A DNA stretch of 44,340 bases. Origin: Cognatishimia sp. SS12 (GTDB lineage Bacteria > Pseudomonadota > Alphaproteobacteria > Rhodobacterales > Rhodobacteraceae). The notes below the pieces were generated by a model. That model did no database searches, was not told the DNA's origin, and worked only from the letters and a program-made list of their open reading frames with translations. The translations under genes and the position numbers were made by a program. This document shows, one piece after another, positions 15,528 to 25,294 of the stretch. Each line of letters starts with the position of its first letter. Position 1 is the stretch's first letter. Where the stretch lies: positions 1 to 44,340 of the forward strand of contig NZ_JAQNCZ010000008.1 of the NCBI RefSeq assembly GCF_028369055.1, read 5' to 3'.

Positions 15528-18365
15528 TTACTTGGTTTTCAGACCCATGAGCGCTGCGGCAAATGGGTTGTCCGGATCAATCGCCTTTTCCTTCTTCGGC
15601 GGCCGGGCAGAGAACTTTTTCGCGCCGTCCTGACGCGGCTTGCCCTTGCCTTTGGCCCCAGGTTTGCCGCGTGGTTTGCCACCCGGCTTGCCCTGACCCG
15701 GTGCGCCATCGCGGCGGCCACCTTGCGGGGCGCGGCGATTGTTCTGGCGATTGGCGCGGCCACCCCATGTGAAGGTATAGAAAACTTCCACTTCCGGCGC
15801 GGTCTCATCTGCTTCTGGCGCGGTCTCATCTGCGGCGCTCTCTGCAGCCTCTGCTGGCGCAGCGGCCTCAGGCTCTGTCGCGCCAGTGTCAGTTGCGGCA
15901 GCTTCAGTGTCGGCTGGTGCCGCCTCGCTGTCATCCGTTGACGCCTCAGAAGCGCTTGCGGCCGCGTCTGCGGTTTCCGCTGGGGCCACTTTGACCTTTT
16001 CGCGCTCGCCCTTCTCGGCTTTGTAGCCAAGGCCCTGCATCAGGTCCGCGAATTGCTCCAGCGTCATCCCGGTGATCGACAGCATGTCTGGGTTGGCCTC
16101 AAAGCCGCCGCGGCTATCTTCAGTGCGCAGCATGTCCGCGAGACGTTCCAGCATGTCGATGCGAATGGCGCGTTCACCGGCGGCGCGGTAGCCCGCCATC
16201 GCATAATACCCCGGGGCTTTTTCGACAGCAGGCACTGTGACCAGACCGGCAGGCGGTGCCTCGGGAAAGACGTCCAGTTTATTGTACAGCGCCCAAAGCA
16301 CCAGACGCAGGCGCGTCGGCGCAGGCTTCAGCAGGAGCGGCATGAAAATGGTAAACTGACCAAAGCGGATGCCATGTTTGCGCAGCGCACCACGGGCGTC
16401 CTGATCAAGGTCTTTTACCTCGGCGGCGACATCACCGCGCGGAATCACGCCCAGCGCCTCAACCATGCGGAAGGCAAAGCCACGCGCAAGCCCTGTCAGT
16501 TCTTCGTCACGCGACAGGTTCAGCAGCGGTTCAAACAGCGCGGCAATCTTGCGGTCGATGAAATGCTGCAAGCGGCGCTCTACTTTTTGCGCCACTTCCG
16601 GGCCAGCTTCGTCATCGACAAAAACGCTGACTGTAGGCTTAAACGGATCTGCGCCGGCCACCAATTTGCCAACCGCATGTTCGCCCCACATCAGGCCGCC
16701 CTGTTCGGTAAAATCAATTTCGGTATCGGGTGCGTTATAGAACCGGTCCGCACGCAGATGAAATTGCGGTGCCAGCGCGGCAAGGCTTGCCTGACGCAGC
16801 GTCTTCGCCTCAGCGCCATCAGCGCTTTTGTCGGCTTGAAAACGGAACCCATCCAAACGACCAACGAATTCACCTTCGATGGTCACTTCACCCTTATCAT
16901 TCACTTCGGCCAAAAGGGCCTCCTTCTGTTTGAGCCGCCGCAACAATACACTGGTACGGCGATCCACAAATTTTTCTGTCAATTTCGCATGAAGCGCGTC
17001 TGACAGGCGATCTTCTACAGCGCGAGTCTCCTCGCGCCAATGGTTTTCCTCGTCAATCCAACCATTTCGCTGCGCCACATAGGTCCAGGTACGGATATAT
17101 GACAGTCTTTTTGACAGGGTATCAATGTTTCCGTCGCTGCGGTCGATTCGCTTGACCTGCCGCGCGAACCAGTCATTGGGCACCCGGCCCCGTTCATGTA
17201 GGTGGTTGAAAATGCCTTCCAGCAGGCTGGTATGTTCACTGTGGCTGATGCCGCGAAAGTCCGGAATGCGGCAGACATCCCACAAAAGACGCACGGATTT
17301 CGGGTCACTGGCGCGGGCCATGATCTCGGCATCGCGGGACAGGGATTTCAGCGCCAACAGGTCATCGGCCTCTCGCGCCTTGAGCAACCGTTCATCTTGT
17401 GGCGGCTCTTCCAGCGTGTGAATCAGCGCGGCAACAGAGCCAAAGCTAAGATTGGGATTGCGCCAGTTGATCTTTTTCAGCGGCGCAAAGCGGTGGTCCA
17501 TGATCGCTTCGGCGACATCTTCGTCAAGCGGGCGGGCTTCCCCGGTGACACCAAAGGTGCCATGGCTCATCCCGCGCCCGGCGCGCCCCGCAATCTGCGC
17601 CAGTTCATTGGGCATCAAATCGCGCATGCGGCGGCCGTCAAATTTGCTGGTGCTGGCAAAGGCGACGTGGTCAATATCAAGATTCAGCCCCATACCAATG
17701 GCATCAGTCGCCACCAGAAAGTCAACATCACCGTTCTGATAAAGATCAACCTGCGCGTTGCGGGTGCGCGGGCTGAGCGCCCCCATCACCACAGCCGCCC
17801 CGCCCTTTTGGCGGCGCAGCAGTTCGGCGATGGCATAAACATTGTCCACCGAAAAGCCGACGATGGCAGACCGGGGCTGCATCCGGCTGATTTTGCGACT
17901 GCCCGAATAGCTGAGCGTCGACATCCGCTCGCGCCGTTCAAACTGCACCCCGGGCACCAGGGCAGCAATGGTGCCGCGCATGGTATCGGCCCCCATGAAC
18001 ATGGTTTCATGCAGGCCCCGCGCGCGCAGCAAACGGTCGGTAAAGACATGGCCGCGCTCAGGGTCGGCGCAAAGCTGGATTTCATCCACCGCCAGAAAAT
18101 CGCAGCCCATGCCCTCTGGCATGGCTTCGACGGTGCATACCCAATATTGGGCGCGCGGCGGGACAATCCGTTCTTCGCCCGTGACGAGCGCCACCACAGA
18201 TGGGCCGCGCGCAGCCACGATCTTGTCATAGACCTCGCGCGCCAAAAGTCGCAGCGGCAGGCCAATCACCCCTGTGCGATGGCCCAGCATCCGCTCGATC
18301 GCGAGATGGGTTTTGCCGGTATTGGTCGGCCCCAAAATCGCTGTGATCCGGCCCAGATGAGACAT
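15528..18365 (-). CDS. Suv3-like DExH RNA helicase, 945 aa
   Basis: Motifs appear in order: Walker A GPTNTGKT (12-19), Walker B variant DEIQ (94-97), FLVATDAIGMGLNLDIDHVAF (motif V) and QIAGRAGRG (motif VI). GPTNTGKT with DEIQ is the hallmark of the Suv3 family, whose mitochondrial members unwind RNA for degradation. Residues from about 770 are an Ala/Glu-rich acidic stretch with a 21-bp tandem duplication (two ADETAPE units), then a Lys/Arg/Gly-rich tail (GRRDGAPGQGKPGGKPRGKP) that probably binds RNA. It lies 16 bp downstream of the TPR gene and is likely cotranscribed. Confidence 0.9.
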   Translation of the reverse strand: MSHLGRITAILGPTNTGKTHLAIERMLGHRTGVIGLPLRLLAREVYDKIVAARGPSVVALVTGEERIVPPRAQYWVCTVEAMPEGMGCDFLAVDEIQLCADPERGHVFTDRLLRARGLHETMFMGADTMRGTIAALVPGVQFERRERMSTLSYSGSRKISRMQPRSAIVGFSVDNVYAIAELLRRQKGGAAVVMGALSPRTRNAQVDLYQNGDVDFLVATDAIGMGLNLDIDHVAFASTSKFDGRRMRDLMPNELAQIAGRAGRGMSHGTFGVTGEARPLDEDVAEAIMDHRFAPLKKINWRNPNLSFGSVAALIHTLEEPPQDERLLKAREADDLLALKSLSRDAEIMARASDPKSVRLLWDVCRIPDFRGISHSEHTSLLEGIFNHLHERGRVPNDWFARQVKRIDRSDGNIDTLSKRLSYIRTWTYVAQRNGWIDEENHWREETRAVEDRLSDALHAKLTEKFVDRRTSVLLRRLKQKEALLAEVNDKGEVTIEGEFVGRLDGFRFQADKSADGAEAKTLRQASLAALAPQFHLRADRFYNAPDTEIDFTEQGGLMWGEHAVGKLVAGADPFKPTVSVFVDDEAGPEVAQKVERRLQHFIDRKIAALFEPLLNLSRDEELTGLARGFAFRMVEALGVIPRGDVAAEVKDLDQDARGALRKHGIRFGQFTIFMPLLLKPAPTRLRLVLWALYNKLDVFPEAPPAGLVTVPAVEKAPGYYAMAGYRAAGERAIRIDMLERLADMLRTEDSRGGFEANPDMLSITGMTLEQFADLMQGLGYKAEKGEREKVKVAPAETADAAASASEASTDDSEAAPADTEAAATDTGATEPEAAAPAEAAESAADETAPEADETAPEVEVFYTFTWGGRANRQNNRRAPQGGRRDGAPGQGKPGGKPRGKPGAKGKGKPRQDGAKKFSARPPKKEKAIDPDNPFAAALMGLKTK
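15792..15833. repeat. 21-bp tandem duplication inside the helicase gene
   Basis: Two 21-bp units (15792-15812 and 15813-15833) differ at one base. They encode a duplicated seven-residue acidic unit in the disordered linker. Confidence 0.85.
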
Positions 18366-18381
18366 ACGCGCGCCTTTTGCC

Positions 18382-18945
18382 TTAGAGCCTGCGGCCTTTC
18401 ACAACCGGCTCGAGTCGTTCCAGCGCCTCTGTTACGGCGGGATGATGGGGATGTATAGAGCGCACCATCAGGTAGGCGTCATAGGCAGCCTCTGGCCGGT
18501 CGATCATCTCAAGGATCAGCGCCACACCACTCAGCGCCTCAAAATGTTGCGGGTTCAGGCCCAGCGCGGCTTCAAGATCCTGCAACGCGGGACCAAAGAG
18601 CCCGGTCTCAAGATAGGCGCGCGCCCGTTCCACATAGCCGGTGGCAAAGCCGGGCGCGTGATCTACAAGCGCGCTGAAGTGGTCAATGGCCGCTTCCGGG
18701 TCCTGCGCCTCAAGCGCTTTGCGACCACGGGACAGCAGAAAATCGGCGCTGGCAGAGCCGCTTTTTGCCCATTCCAACTGCAGCTCATCCGCGATCTGCG
18801 CCGCACGGCTTGCCGGGGCGCTTTGCAATTCGCTGAGCAAATCCGCAACACGCGCCTCATCCGCCGGTGCCATAGCACCGCTGCCCATCACAATCAGGCT
18901 AGCTGCCGCAAGGACAGGTTTGAGTTTATTCAAAAACAGGCCCAT
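18382..18945 (-). CDS. TPR-repeat periplasmic protein, 187 aa
   Basis: A signal peptide (LNKLKPVLAAASLIVMGSGAMA) is followed by tetratricopeptide-like helices: AAIDHFSALVDHAPGFATGYVERARAYLETG, and PALQDLEAALGLNPQHFEALSGVALILEM. These act as protein-binding scaffolds; the partner is unknown. ATG 18945 gives the best signal peptide; the open frame continues to 18996. It precedes the helicase by 16 bp. Confidence 0.8.
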   Translation of the reverse strand: MGLFLNKLKPVLAAASLIVMGSGAMAPADEARVADLLSELQSAPASRAAQIADELQLEWAKSGSASADFLLSRGRKALEAQDPEAAIDHFSALVDHAPGFATGYVERARAYLETGLFGPALQDLEAALGLNPQHFEALSGVALILEMIDRPEAAYDAYLMVRSIHPHHPAVTEALERLEPVVKGRRL

Positions 18946-19017
18946 ATCAGTCTTGAATGTAACCTGCGCATCGGGATTTACTAGCCCGACGCGCACAGTT
19001 CAAAGGAAGTTTACCAA

Positions 19018-19308
19018 ATGAGCGATATTGTCTCCGCCGCAGTAGAGGCGCTGAGCGCCAAATTGGGCGACCAGGGGTTTGACGGCACCGCGAAATTTGT
19101 CATCGAGGACGAAGGCGCTTTGATCATTGACGAAAACGGCGTGCGCGCCGGTGATGACGACGCCGATGTGACGCTGACGGCGGATGCAGATACCTTCCAG
19201 TCGATCCTTGAAGGCGACACCAATGCCACCGCGGCCTTTATGGGCGGCAAACTGAAGGTGGATGGCGATATGGGCATGGCGATGAAACTGGGACAAGTGC
19301 TGGCCTAA
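19018..19308 (+). CDS. SCP2 sterol-carrier domain protein, 96 aa
   Basis: The whole protein is one SCP2 domain: GTAKFVIEDEGALIIDENGVRAGDDDADVTLTADADTFQSILEGDTNATAAFMGGKLKVDGDMGMAMKLGQVL in outline. The family binds lipids or acyl chains in a hydrophobic pocket. Its TAA stop shares a base with the next ATG (TAATG), so it is translationally coupled to the lysophospholipase-like hydrolase; a role in handing lipid to that enzyme is an inference. Confidence 0.9.
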   Translation: MSDIVSAAVEALSAKLGDQGFDGTAKFVIEDEGALIIDENGVRAGDDDADVTLTADADTFQSILEGDTNATAAFMGGKLKVDGDMGMAMKLGQVLA

Positions 19309-20249
19309 TGCTGCTCAGCCCTGCACCCTACCACGCGACACCCGCAGGGGAGCCTGTGGCCAAGGCCTATCGGACCTCCACATCCGACGGGCTGCGGTTG
19401 CGGGTGGCGCATTGGGCAGCGGAGGGTGCCCCAAAGGGGACCGTGCTGCTGTTTCCGGGGCGTACGGAATATATCGAAAAATACGCCATCACCGCCGGGG
19501 AGCTTGCGGCCGCTGGCTATGCGACCGCGTCAATTGACTGGCGCGGCCAAGGCCTGTCAGACCGGCTGTGCGACAATCCGATGGCGGGGCATGTACTTTC
19601 CTTCCCGGATTATCAGGCGGATGTCGCCGCCCTACTGGGGGCCGCCGAAGAATTAAGCCTGCCGCAGCCCTATCTTTTGCTGGCGCATTCCATGGGCGGC
19701 TGCATCGGCCTTCGGGCGCTGATGGAAGATTTGCCAGTCAGTGCCGCGGCCTTCACCGGCCCGATGTGGGATATCGGTATTGCAGCGATCCTGAAACCCA
19801 TCGCCCATGTGATCGGCACTGGCGCGCGGCGCATTGGGCTGGCGCATCACCTCGCGCCGGGCACGAAAAACGACACCTATGTGCTGGATCAGCCGTTTGA
19901 AGACAACCAGTTGACCTGCGATCGCGCCATGTATGACCGGCTGCGTGATCAAGCCCGTGCCCATCCGGAATTGACCCTCGGCGGACCCAGCCTGCTGTGG
20001 CTGCAAACCGCGCTGGCGGAATGCAGGGCGCTGGCCAAACGTCCTTCCCCAACGGTCCCCACCGTGACCATTTTGGGCACGGACGAACAAATCGTCAGCA
20101 AGAGCGCCATCGAAACCCGAATGGCCAACTGGCCCAATGGCAGCCTCGTCTGGGCACAGGATGGCCAGCACGAAATCCTGATGGAAGGCCCGGAAAAACG
20201 CGGATCGGCCATGCGCGCTATTCTGGAATGCTTTGACCGCGCGGTCTGA
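19308..20249 (+). CDS. Alpha/beta hydrolase, lysophospholipase (PldB) type, 313 aa
   Basis: The nucleophile motif LLLAHSMGGCIGLR (Ser in H-S-M-G-G), oxyanion block LLFPGRTEYIEKY and late catalytic pair (TDEQIVS with Asp, DGQHEILME with His) are all present. This is the pattern of PldB/monoacylglycerol-lipase-like hydrolases. It has no signal peptide, so it probably acts in the cytoplasm on lysophospholipid or acylglycerol. It overlaps the SCP2 gene by one base. Confidence 0.88.
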   Translation: MLLSPAPYHATPAGEPVAKAYRTSTSDGLRLRVAHWAAEGAPKGTVLLFPGRTEYIEKYAITAGELAAAGYATASIDWRGQGLSDRLCDNPMAGHVLSFPDYQADVAALLGAAEELSLPQPYLLLAHSMGGCIGLRALMEDLPVSAAAFTGPMWDIGIAAILKPIAHVIGTGARRIGLAHHLAPGTKNDTYVLDQPFEDNQLTCDRAMYDRLRDQARAHPELTLGGPSLLWLQTALAECRALAKRPSPTVPTVTILGTDEQIVSKSAIETRMANWPNGSLVWAQDGQHEILMEGPEKRGSAMRAILECFDRAV

Positions 20250-20351
20250 TTTCCGCGCCCTGCGCCGCGAAAGCGTCTGCGCCCCCTTGAACCCAGTGGC
20301 CGCACCTGCATATCTCTAGTCAACGCAATTCAAAGTTTGATGAGGCCCCCC

Positions 20352-22172
20352 ATGTTCAATCTGCCCTTCCCCGTACGCGACGCAAATTCTTCTCATGGGG
20401 CGGATGGGCTTGGCGACCTGCCAGAATGGGACCTGAGTGACCTTTATGCCAGCCCCGACGCGCCGGAACTGGAGCGCGATCTGGAGTGGCTTGAGCAGGA
20501 ATGCGCAGCTTTTGCGGCGGATTACGAAGGCAAATTGGAAAGCTTGACTGCCGCCGAGTTGCTGACCTGTGTACAGCGCAATGAAAAGATCAGTCAGATT
20601 TCCGGCCGCATCATGTCTTATGCCGGCCTGCGCTATTACCAGATGACGGTCGATGCCGAACGCGCGCAATTCATGTCCAACATGCAAGAAGCGCTGACCG
20701 ATTTCTCTACGCCGCTGGTGTTCTTCTCGCTGGAGCTGAACCGCATTGAGGATGACAAACTGACGGCGATGTTTGCCGAAAACGCCGAGTTGGCACGTTA
20801 CAAGCCGGTGTTTGACCGCATTCGCGCAATGAAACCCCACCAGCTGTCCGATGAGCTGGAAAAATTCCTGCACGATCTTGGGGTGGTTGGCGACGCCTGG
20901 GAGCGTCTGTTTGACGAAACCATCGCCGGGCTGGAATTTGAGATGGAGGGCGAAAAGCTCAACATCGAGGCGACGCTGAATTACCTGACCGAACAGGATC
21001 GCGGCAAACGCGAAGCTGCGGCACTCGAAGTGGCGCGGGTGCTTAAGGCGAATATCAAAACCTTCGCACGGGTGCACAACACCCAAGCCAAAGAAAAAGA
21101 GGTGCTGGACCGCTGGCGCAAGATGCCAAGCGCCCAGCATGGCCGGCACCTGTCTAACCATGTTGAACCCGAAGTGGTCGAGGCGCTGCGCAATGCGGTT
21201 GTCGCCGCCTATCCCAAGCTCAGCCATCGCTACTACGAGCTTAAGCGCAAGTGGTTGGGTCTGGACAAGATGCAGGTCTGGGATCGCAACGCCCCCCTGC
21301 CGATGGAAGATACGCGCGTCATTGAATGGGACCTGGCGCAGAAAACCGTGATGGATGCCTACGAAGCGTTTGATCCGCGCATGGCCGAAATTGCCGCGCC
21401 GTTCTTTAGCAAGGGCTGGATTGATGCCGCCGTGAAACCGGGCAAAGCGCCCGGTGCCTTTGCGCATCCGACCGTTACGGACGTGCACCCCTATGTGATG
21501 CTGAATTACCTTGGCAAACCACGCGATGTAATGACTTTGGCGCATGAACTTGGGCATGGCGTGCATCAGGTTCTGGCTGCCGAACAGGGTGAGATGCTGT
21601 CCTCGACCCCGCTGACGCTGGCGGAAACCGCCTCGGTCTTTGGCGAGATGCTGACCTTCCGGCGCATGCTGGACAACGCGACCTCCAAAGCGCAGCGCAA
21701 GGTGATGCTGGCCGGGAAGGTTGAGGATATGATCAACACCGTTGTGCGCCAGATCGCGTTCTATGATTTTGAATGCAAGCTGCACGAGGCGCGCCGCGAT
21801 GGCGAGCTGACGCCCGAGGGCATCAACGCCCTCTGGATGTCGGTGCAGGCCGAGAGCCTCGGGCCATCATTTGAGTTCATGGATGATTACGACGTCTTCT
21901 GGGCGTATATTCCGCATTTCGTCCACTCGCCGTTTTATGTCTATGCCTATGCGTTTGGCGACGGTCTGGTGAACGCGCTTTACGCGGTCTATGCCGAAGG
22001 CGGCGAAGGCTTTGAAGACAAGTATTTTGACATGCTGAAGGCGGGCGGCTCCAAACATCACAAAGAGCTGCTGGCCCCCTTTGGTCTGGATGCCTCTGAT
22101 CCGAAGTTCTGGGACAAAGGCCTGTCGATGATCTCTGACATGATCGACGAGCTGGAGCAGATGGAAGACTAA
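20352..22172 (+). CDS. pepF: M3-family oligoendopeptidase F, 606 aa
   Basis: The zinc motif LAHELGHGVHQ, with a downstream Glu in LAETASVFGEM, identifies an M3 (thimet/PepF) peptidase that cleaves short peptides in the cytoplasm. The domain is full length. ATG 20352 (MFNLPFPVRDAN) is preferred because GAGG precedes it at good spacing; an ATG at 20340 and a TTG at 20337 are alternatives. Its stop overlaps the stop of the convergent lipoprotein gene by 4 bp. Confidence 0.93.
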   Translation: MFNLPFPVRDANSSHGADGLGDLPEWDLSDLYASPDAPELERDLEWLEQECAAFAADYEGKLESLTAAELLTCVQRNEKISQISGRIMSYAGLRYYQMTVDAERAQFMSNMQEALTDFSTPLVFFSLELNRIEDDKLTAMFAENAELARYKPVFDRIRAMKPHQLSDELEKFLHDLGVVGDAWERLFDETIAGLEFEMEGEKLNIEATLNYLTEQDRGKREAAALEVARVLKANIKTFARVHNTQAKEKEVLDRWRKMPSAQHGRHLSNHVEPEVVEALRNAVVAAYPKLSHRYYELKRKWLGLDKMQVWDRNAPLPMEDTRVIEWDLAQKTVMDAYEAFDPRMAEIAAPFFSKGWIDAAVKPGKAPGAFAHPTVTDVHPYVMLNYLGKPRDVMTLAHELGHGVHQVLAAEQGEMLSSTPLTLAETASVFGEMLTFRRMLDNATSKAQRKVMLAGKVEDMINTVVRQIAFYDFECKLHEARRDGELTPEGINALWMSVQAESLGPSFEFMDDYDVFWAYIPHFVHSPFYVYAYAFGDGLVNALYAVYAEGGEGFEDKYFDMLKAGGSKHHKELLAPFGLDASDPKFWDKGLSMISDMIDELEQMED

Positions 22173-23233
22173 GCCGGCGGTTTCAAAACCAGAAAATTGC
22201 TATAGCGCGGGCCGCCGGTGCGGCCCGATCGCGCAGTCAGCCCGCGCAGCGCCTGCAAGGCTTCGGGTGATGTGACAGGGACAAAGTGATTCAGACCCTC
22301 GCCATCGCCAAGCCCGGTGAAATCCACAACCGAAACCTCAAGCCCTGCCACGCTGTCCGGGCTGTTGATCACCCCAAGCCGCTGCTTGCGTCCGGTGAGC
22401 CATCCCAGCAAGTTCAGCGCCCGATCCTCCTGCGTCACAAAAATCAAGAAAGGTTGCGGCAGGCGGCCAATGGCTTCGGCCTGGCGACGAAAAATATCCG
22501 GGTCAATGTCTGGCGACATCAAAATAACGCCGCTGATCCGCGATAACAGACGTTGATTGCCCTGAAGCGCAGCCTGCCGCAGCACTTCCATGGTCAGATG
22601 CGCCCCCATGGAATGGGCCACGATAAACACCTTGTCACCGCGCTGCGTGGTCAGCGCCTCTAGCGTCCGCTCCATGTCATCACGCGCGAACAGCACACTA
22701 TCCCGGTCATAGACATAGCCACGCGGGTCCCCGGCGGAGGGCCAGCTGAACAGCACGCCGGGCATGTCGTTTTCAAAATCGGTCTGGATTTGCGCCAGAC
22801 GATACATGGCTTCGGGCAGGGTGTTGTTATAGCCATGCACGAAGAAAAAAGTTTCTTCCCCCGCCGCGTCGGCGCGAATGTCGCGGGCAAACGCGCCAAG
22901 GCCATCATAGGGTGCCGCCTCTGTCACGACGAAATCCGTGGCCGCATCCGGCACACCGCGCGGCCATTCAATATTGCCAGGCACATGCGTCGGCGGTACA
23001 GAGACATCGACCCGCGCATAGTTTAAGACGCCTGACCGCACCCGGCCAAAGTTCTGGCCGCTGTCCAGCAGCTTGTAGCCCGTTGCCACATAGATCGGTT
23101 GCACCTGCGCGCTTGGCACGGCTGGGGCGACATCCAAATCGGGTCGCGCCGCGCCGCAGCCGGACAAAACCGCGAGCGCCAGACCCAATATCAGGTGTTT
23201 TTTATCACGTATCGCTCTGGGCATTTCCGCCAT
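22169..23233 (-). CDS. DUF900-type alpha/beta hydrolase lipoprotein, 354 aa
   Basis: The N-terminal signal ends in a lipobox, LAVLSGCGAARP, so Cys is the likely lipidation site. The hydrolase core shows ETFFFVHGYNNTLPEAMYR and the nucleophile elbow VFIVAHSMGAHL (Ser in H-S-M-G). The family DUF900 has no fixed substrate. ATG 23233 is used; an ATG at 23224 is equally possible. It converges with pepF. Confidence 0.85.
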   Translation of the reverse strand: MAEMPRAIRDKKHLILGLALAVLSGCGAARPDLDVAPAVPSAQVQPIYVATGYKLLDSGQNFGRVRSGVLNYARVDVSVPPTHVPGNIEWPRGVPDAATDFVVTEAAPYDGLGAFARDIRADAAGEETFFFVHGYNNTLPEAMYRLAQIQTDFENDMPGVLFSWPSAGDPRGYVYDRDSVLFARDDMERTLEALTTQRGDKVFIVAHSMGAHLTMEVLRQAALQGNQRLLSRISGVILMSPDIDPDIFRRQAEAIGRLPQPFLIFVTQEDRALNLLGWLTGRKQRLGVINSPDSVAGLEVSVVDFTGLGDGEGLNHFVPVTSPEALQALRGLTARSGRTGGPRYSNFLVLKPPA

Positions 23234-23264
23234 CCCTCGGGCCTTGGTAAAATCACTTGCGACC

Positions 23265-24236
23265 TTATTTCAGCGATGTAGCGCAGGTGAAAACCGCGTC
23301 CATCATCACCTGCGTGCCGCGCGAAAATTCCAGCGGGCAGGCATAGGGCGCGCCGGATTTGGCGCTACGGGCAAAGGCCTCGGCCTGCAGTTTGTATTGG
23401 TTGATATCATTGTAGCGGCGGATCTGTTCGTCATGCCCGGCGCGCTGCAGGATCACCTGCCCTTCGCGAAAAACGCCCGGATTGAAGGGCGCGGTCAAGC
23501 GGATCATCCCGGTGCTGCCGTGAAACACCATTTCTTGATGCAGGGACATCCGGGTGGACACATAGGCGCTATAGGTAAAGCCCGCGAACTCGGCGCGAAC
23601 CTCGGTAAAGGTATCATAGCCGTCCTCTTGGCGCATCCGGGCCGAAATGTGCTGCGGCTCCTGCCCGGTTGCGAGCCGAACAGAGCCCATGGTGTACACC
23701 CCGATATCGCGCAACCCACCGCCCCCGGCGGCGGCTTGATTGCGAATGTTCCCCGGCTTGTCGGCGTTGTTGTAAGTGAACGCGCCCGTGACATGCAGGA
23801 GCTGCCCAATCGCGCCATCAGACAACAGCACGCGCACGTCTGCCCATTGCGGGTGATGCGCAATCATATAGGCTTCGGCCACCAACAGGCCCGACGTGTC
23901 GCGGGCCGCGATCAGCCCGTCAAACTCCTCGGCCCGGAGCGTCATCGGTTTTTCGCAAAGCACGTGTTTGCCGGCGGCAATGGCCTTATGCGCCCATTCA
24001 ACATGCATGTGATTGGGCAGCGGAATATAGACGGCATCGATATTCGGATCGGCCAGCAGCGCCTCATATGTGGCGTGCACCTTCAGCCCGGGGGCCATGG
24101 CCACAAAGGGCGCGGCTTTGTCAGCTGACCCTGTGGCCAGCGCCATAAGCGCCGTATTTTCGGCCGTCAACAACGCCGGTGCCATATGGTCCCGCGCAAA
24201 CTTGGATGCCCCCAAGATCCCCCAATTCAATGCCAT
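23265..24236 (-). CDS. Gfo/Idh/MocA-family oxidoreductase, 323 aa
   Basis: The N-terminal Rossmann domain (NWGILGASKFARDHMAPALL, residues 3-22) and the EKPM motif (HVLCEKPMTL) mark this as a Gfo/Idh/MocA NAD(P)-dependent dehydrogenase. These act on sugars, inositols or related substrates. The substrate cannot be told from sequence. The gene stands alone in the same direction as the DUF900 and rpoH genes. Confidence 0.9.
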   Translation of the reverse strand: MALNWGILGASKFARDHMAPALLTAENTALMALATGSADKAAPFVAMAPGLKVHATYEALLADPNIDAVYIPLPNHMHVEWAHKAIAAGKHVLCEKPMTLRAEEFDGLIAARDTSGLLVAEAYMIAHHPQWADVRVLLSDGAIGQLLHVTGAFTYNNADKPGNIRNQAAAGGGGLRDIGVYTMGSVRLATGQEPQHISARMRQEDGYDTFTEVRAEFAGFTYSAYVSTRMSLHQEMVFHGSTGMIRLTAPFNPGVFREGQVILQRAGHDEQIRRYNDINQYKLQAEAFARSAKSGAPYACPLEFSRGTQVMMDAVFTCATSLK

Positions 24237-24312
24237 ACGCGCCCTCCATTCACAGCAAGCCTAGCGGCGCTTTGCGCCCGCGCAAGGCCAATCGGTGGCA
24301 TCTCTAATAAGA

Positions 24313-24335
24313 AAGGCCGCGCAATGCGCGGCCTT
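24313..24335 (-). terminator. Terminator after rpoH
   Basis: AAGGCCGCGC-AAT-GCGCGGCCTT is a perfect 10-bp stem with a 3-nt loop. On the minus strand a T-rich run (TTTCTTATT) follows. Confidence 0.85.
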
Positions 24336-24359
24336 GAGCAACCATATAGGGGACCTCAG

Positions 24360-25259
24360 TCAGTCCTCAGTCGGCATCATGCCTTTTTCACTCGCCAAAG
24401 CGCGCATGCGCATTTGCAGTTTCTCAAAGGCGCGCACTTCGATCTGGCGAATGCGTTCGCGGCTGACGTCATACTGGCCGCTCAACTCTTCCAGCGTCAC
24501 CACTGTGTCCTGCAACCGGCGCTGCACCAGAATATCTTTTTCGCGCTCATTCAGCACATCCATCGCTTCTGCCAGCAACTCGCGGCGCGCTTCCAGCTCA
24601 TCGCGGGCTTCGTAGTCACCCGCCTGATCGGCGCTTTCGTCTTCCAGCCAGTCCTGCCATTGCATCGTGCCTTCGCCTTCAGAGCCGACAGTGGCATTCA
24701 GCGAGGCATCGCCGCCAGACAGCCTGCGGTTCATGCTGATGACTTCATCCTCTGTCACACCGAGGTCATGCGCGATCCGGGCCACGTTGTCCGGGTGCAG
24801 ATCGCCCTCTTCCAGCGCGCCAATACGGGCCTTGGCCTTGCGCAGATTGAAGAACAGTTTTTTCTGCGCCGAGGTTGTGCCCAACTTTACGAGCGACCAG
24901 CTGCGCAGGATGTATTCCTGAATAGAAGCGCGGATCCACCACATGGCATAGGTGGCCAGACGGAACCCCTTTTCCGGATCAAACCGTTTCACCGCCTGCA
25001 TCAGGCCAACATTGGCCTCGGAAATCACCTCGGCCTGTGGCAGGCCATAGCCGCGATAGCCCATCGCGATCTTGGCCGCCAAGCGCAGGTGGCTTGTGAC
25101 CATTTTATGGGCGGCTTCGGTGTCGCCCTTTTCGGCCCAGGCCTTGCCCAGCATGTATTCTTCTTCGGGTTCCAGCAGCGGGAACTTGCGAATTTCTTGC
25201 ATATAGCGATTCAGCCCGCCTTCGGGCGTTGGCGCCGGTAAGTTTTTATAGTTGCTCAT
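24360..25259 (-). CDS. rpoH: RNA polymerase sigma-32 factor RpoH, 299 aa
   Basis: Directs heat-shock transcription. The sigma-70 family region 2 (YATYAMWWIRASIQEYILRSWSLVK), the RpoH box QKKLFFNLRK, and region 4.2 (VSRERIRQIEVRAFEKLQMRMR) are complete. ATG 25259 follows AGGGACAGGAC. A promoter with RpoH-type consensus lies upstream (25295-25323), so it probably also drives its own transcription. Only one rpoH copy is seen in the window. Confidence 0.96.
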   Translation of the reverse strand: MSNYKNLPAPTPEGGLNRYMQEIRKFPLLEPEEEYMLGKAWAEKGDTEAAHKMVTSHLRLAAKIAMGYRGYGLPQAEVISEANVGLMQAVKRFDPEKGFRLATYAMWWIRASIQEYILRSWSLVKLGTTSAQKKLFFNLRKAKARIGALEEGDLHPDNVARIAHDLGVTEDEVISMNRRLSGGDASLNATVGSEGEGTMQWQDWLEDESADQAGDYEARDELEARRELLAEAMDVLNEREKDILVQRRLQDTVVTLEELSGQYDVSRERIRQIEVRAFEKLQMRMRALASEKGMMPTED

Positions 25260-25294
25260 GTCCTGTCCCTTCAATGTATAAAGGATTAACATTC

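Noticed and set aside
24313..24335. Dispersed repeat: similar AAGGCCGCG hairpins recur at 13829, 24313 and 38728
   Set aside because: They are independent GC-rich terminators with different loops and flanks, not copies of one element.
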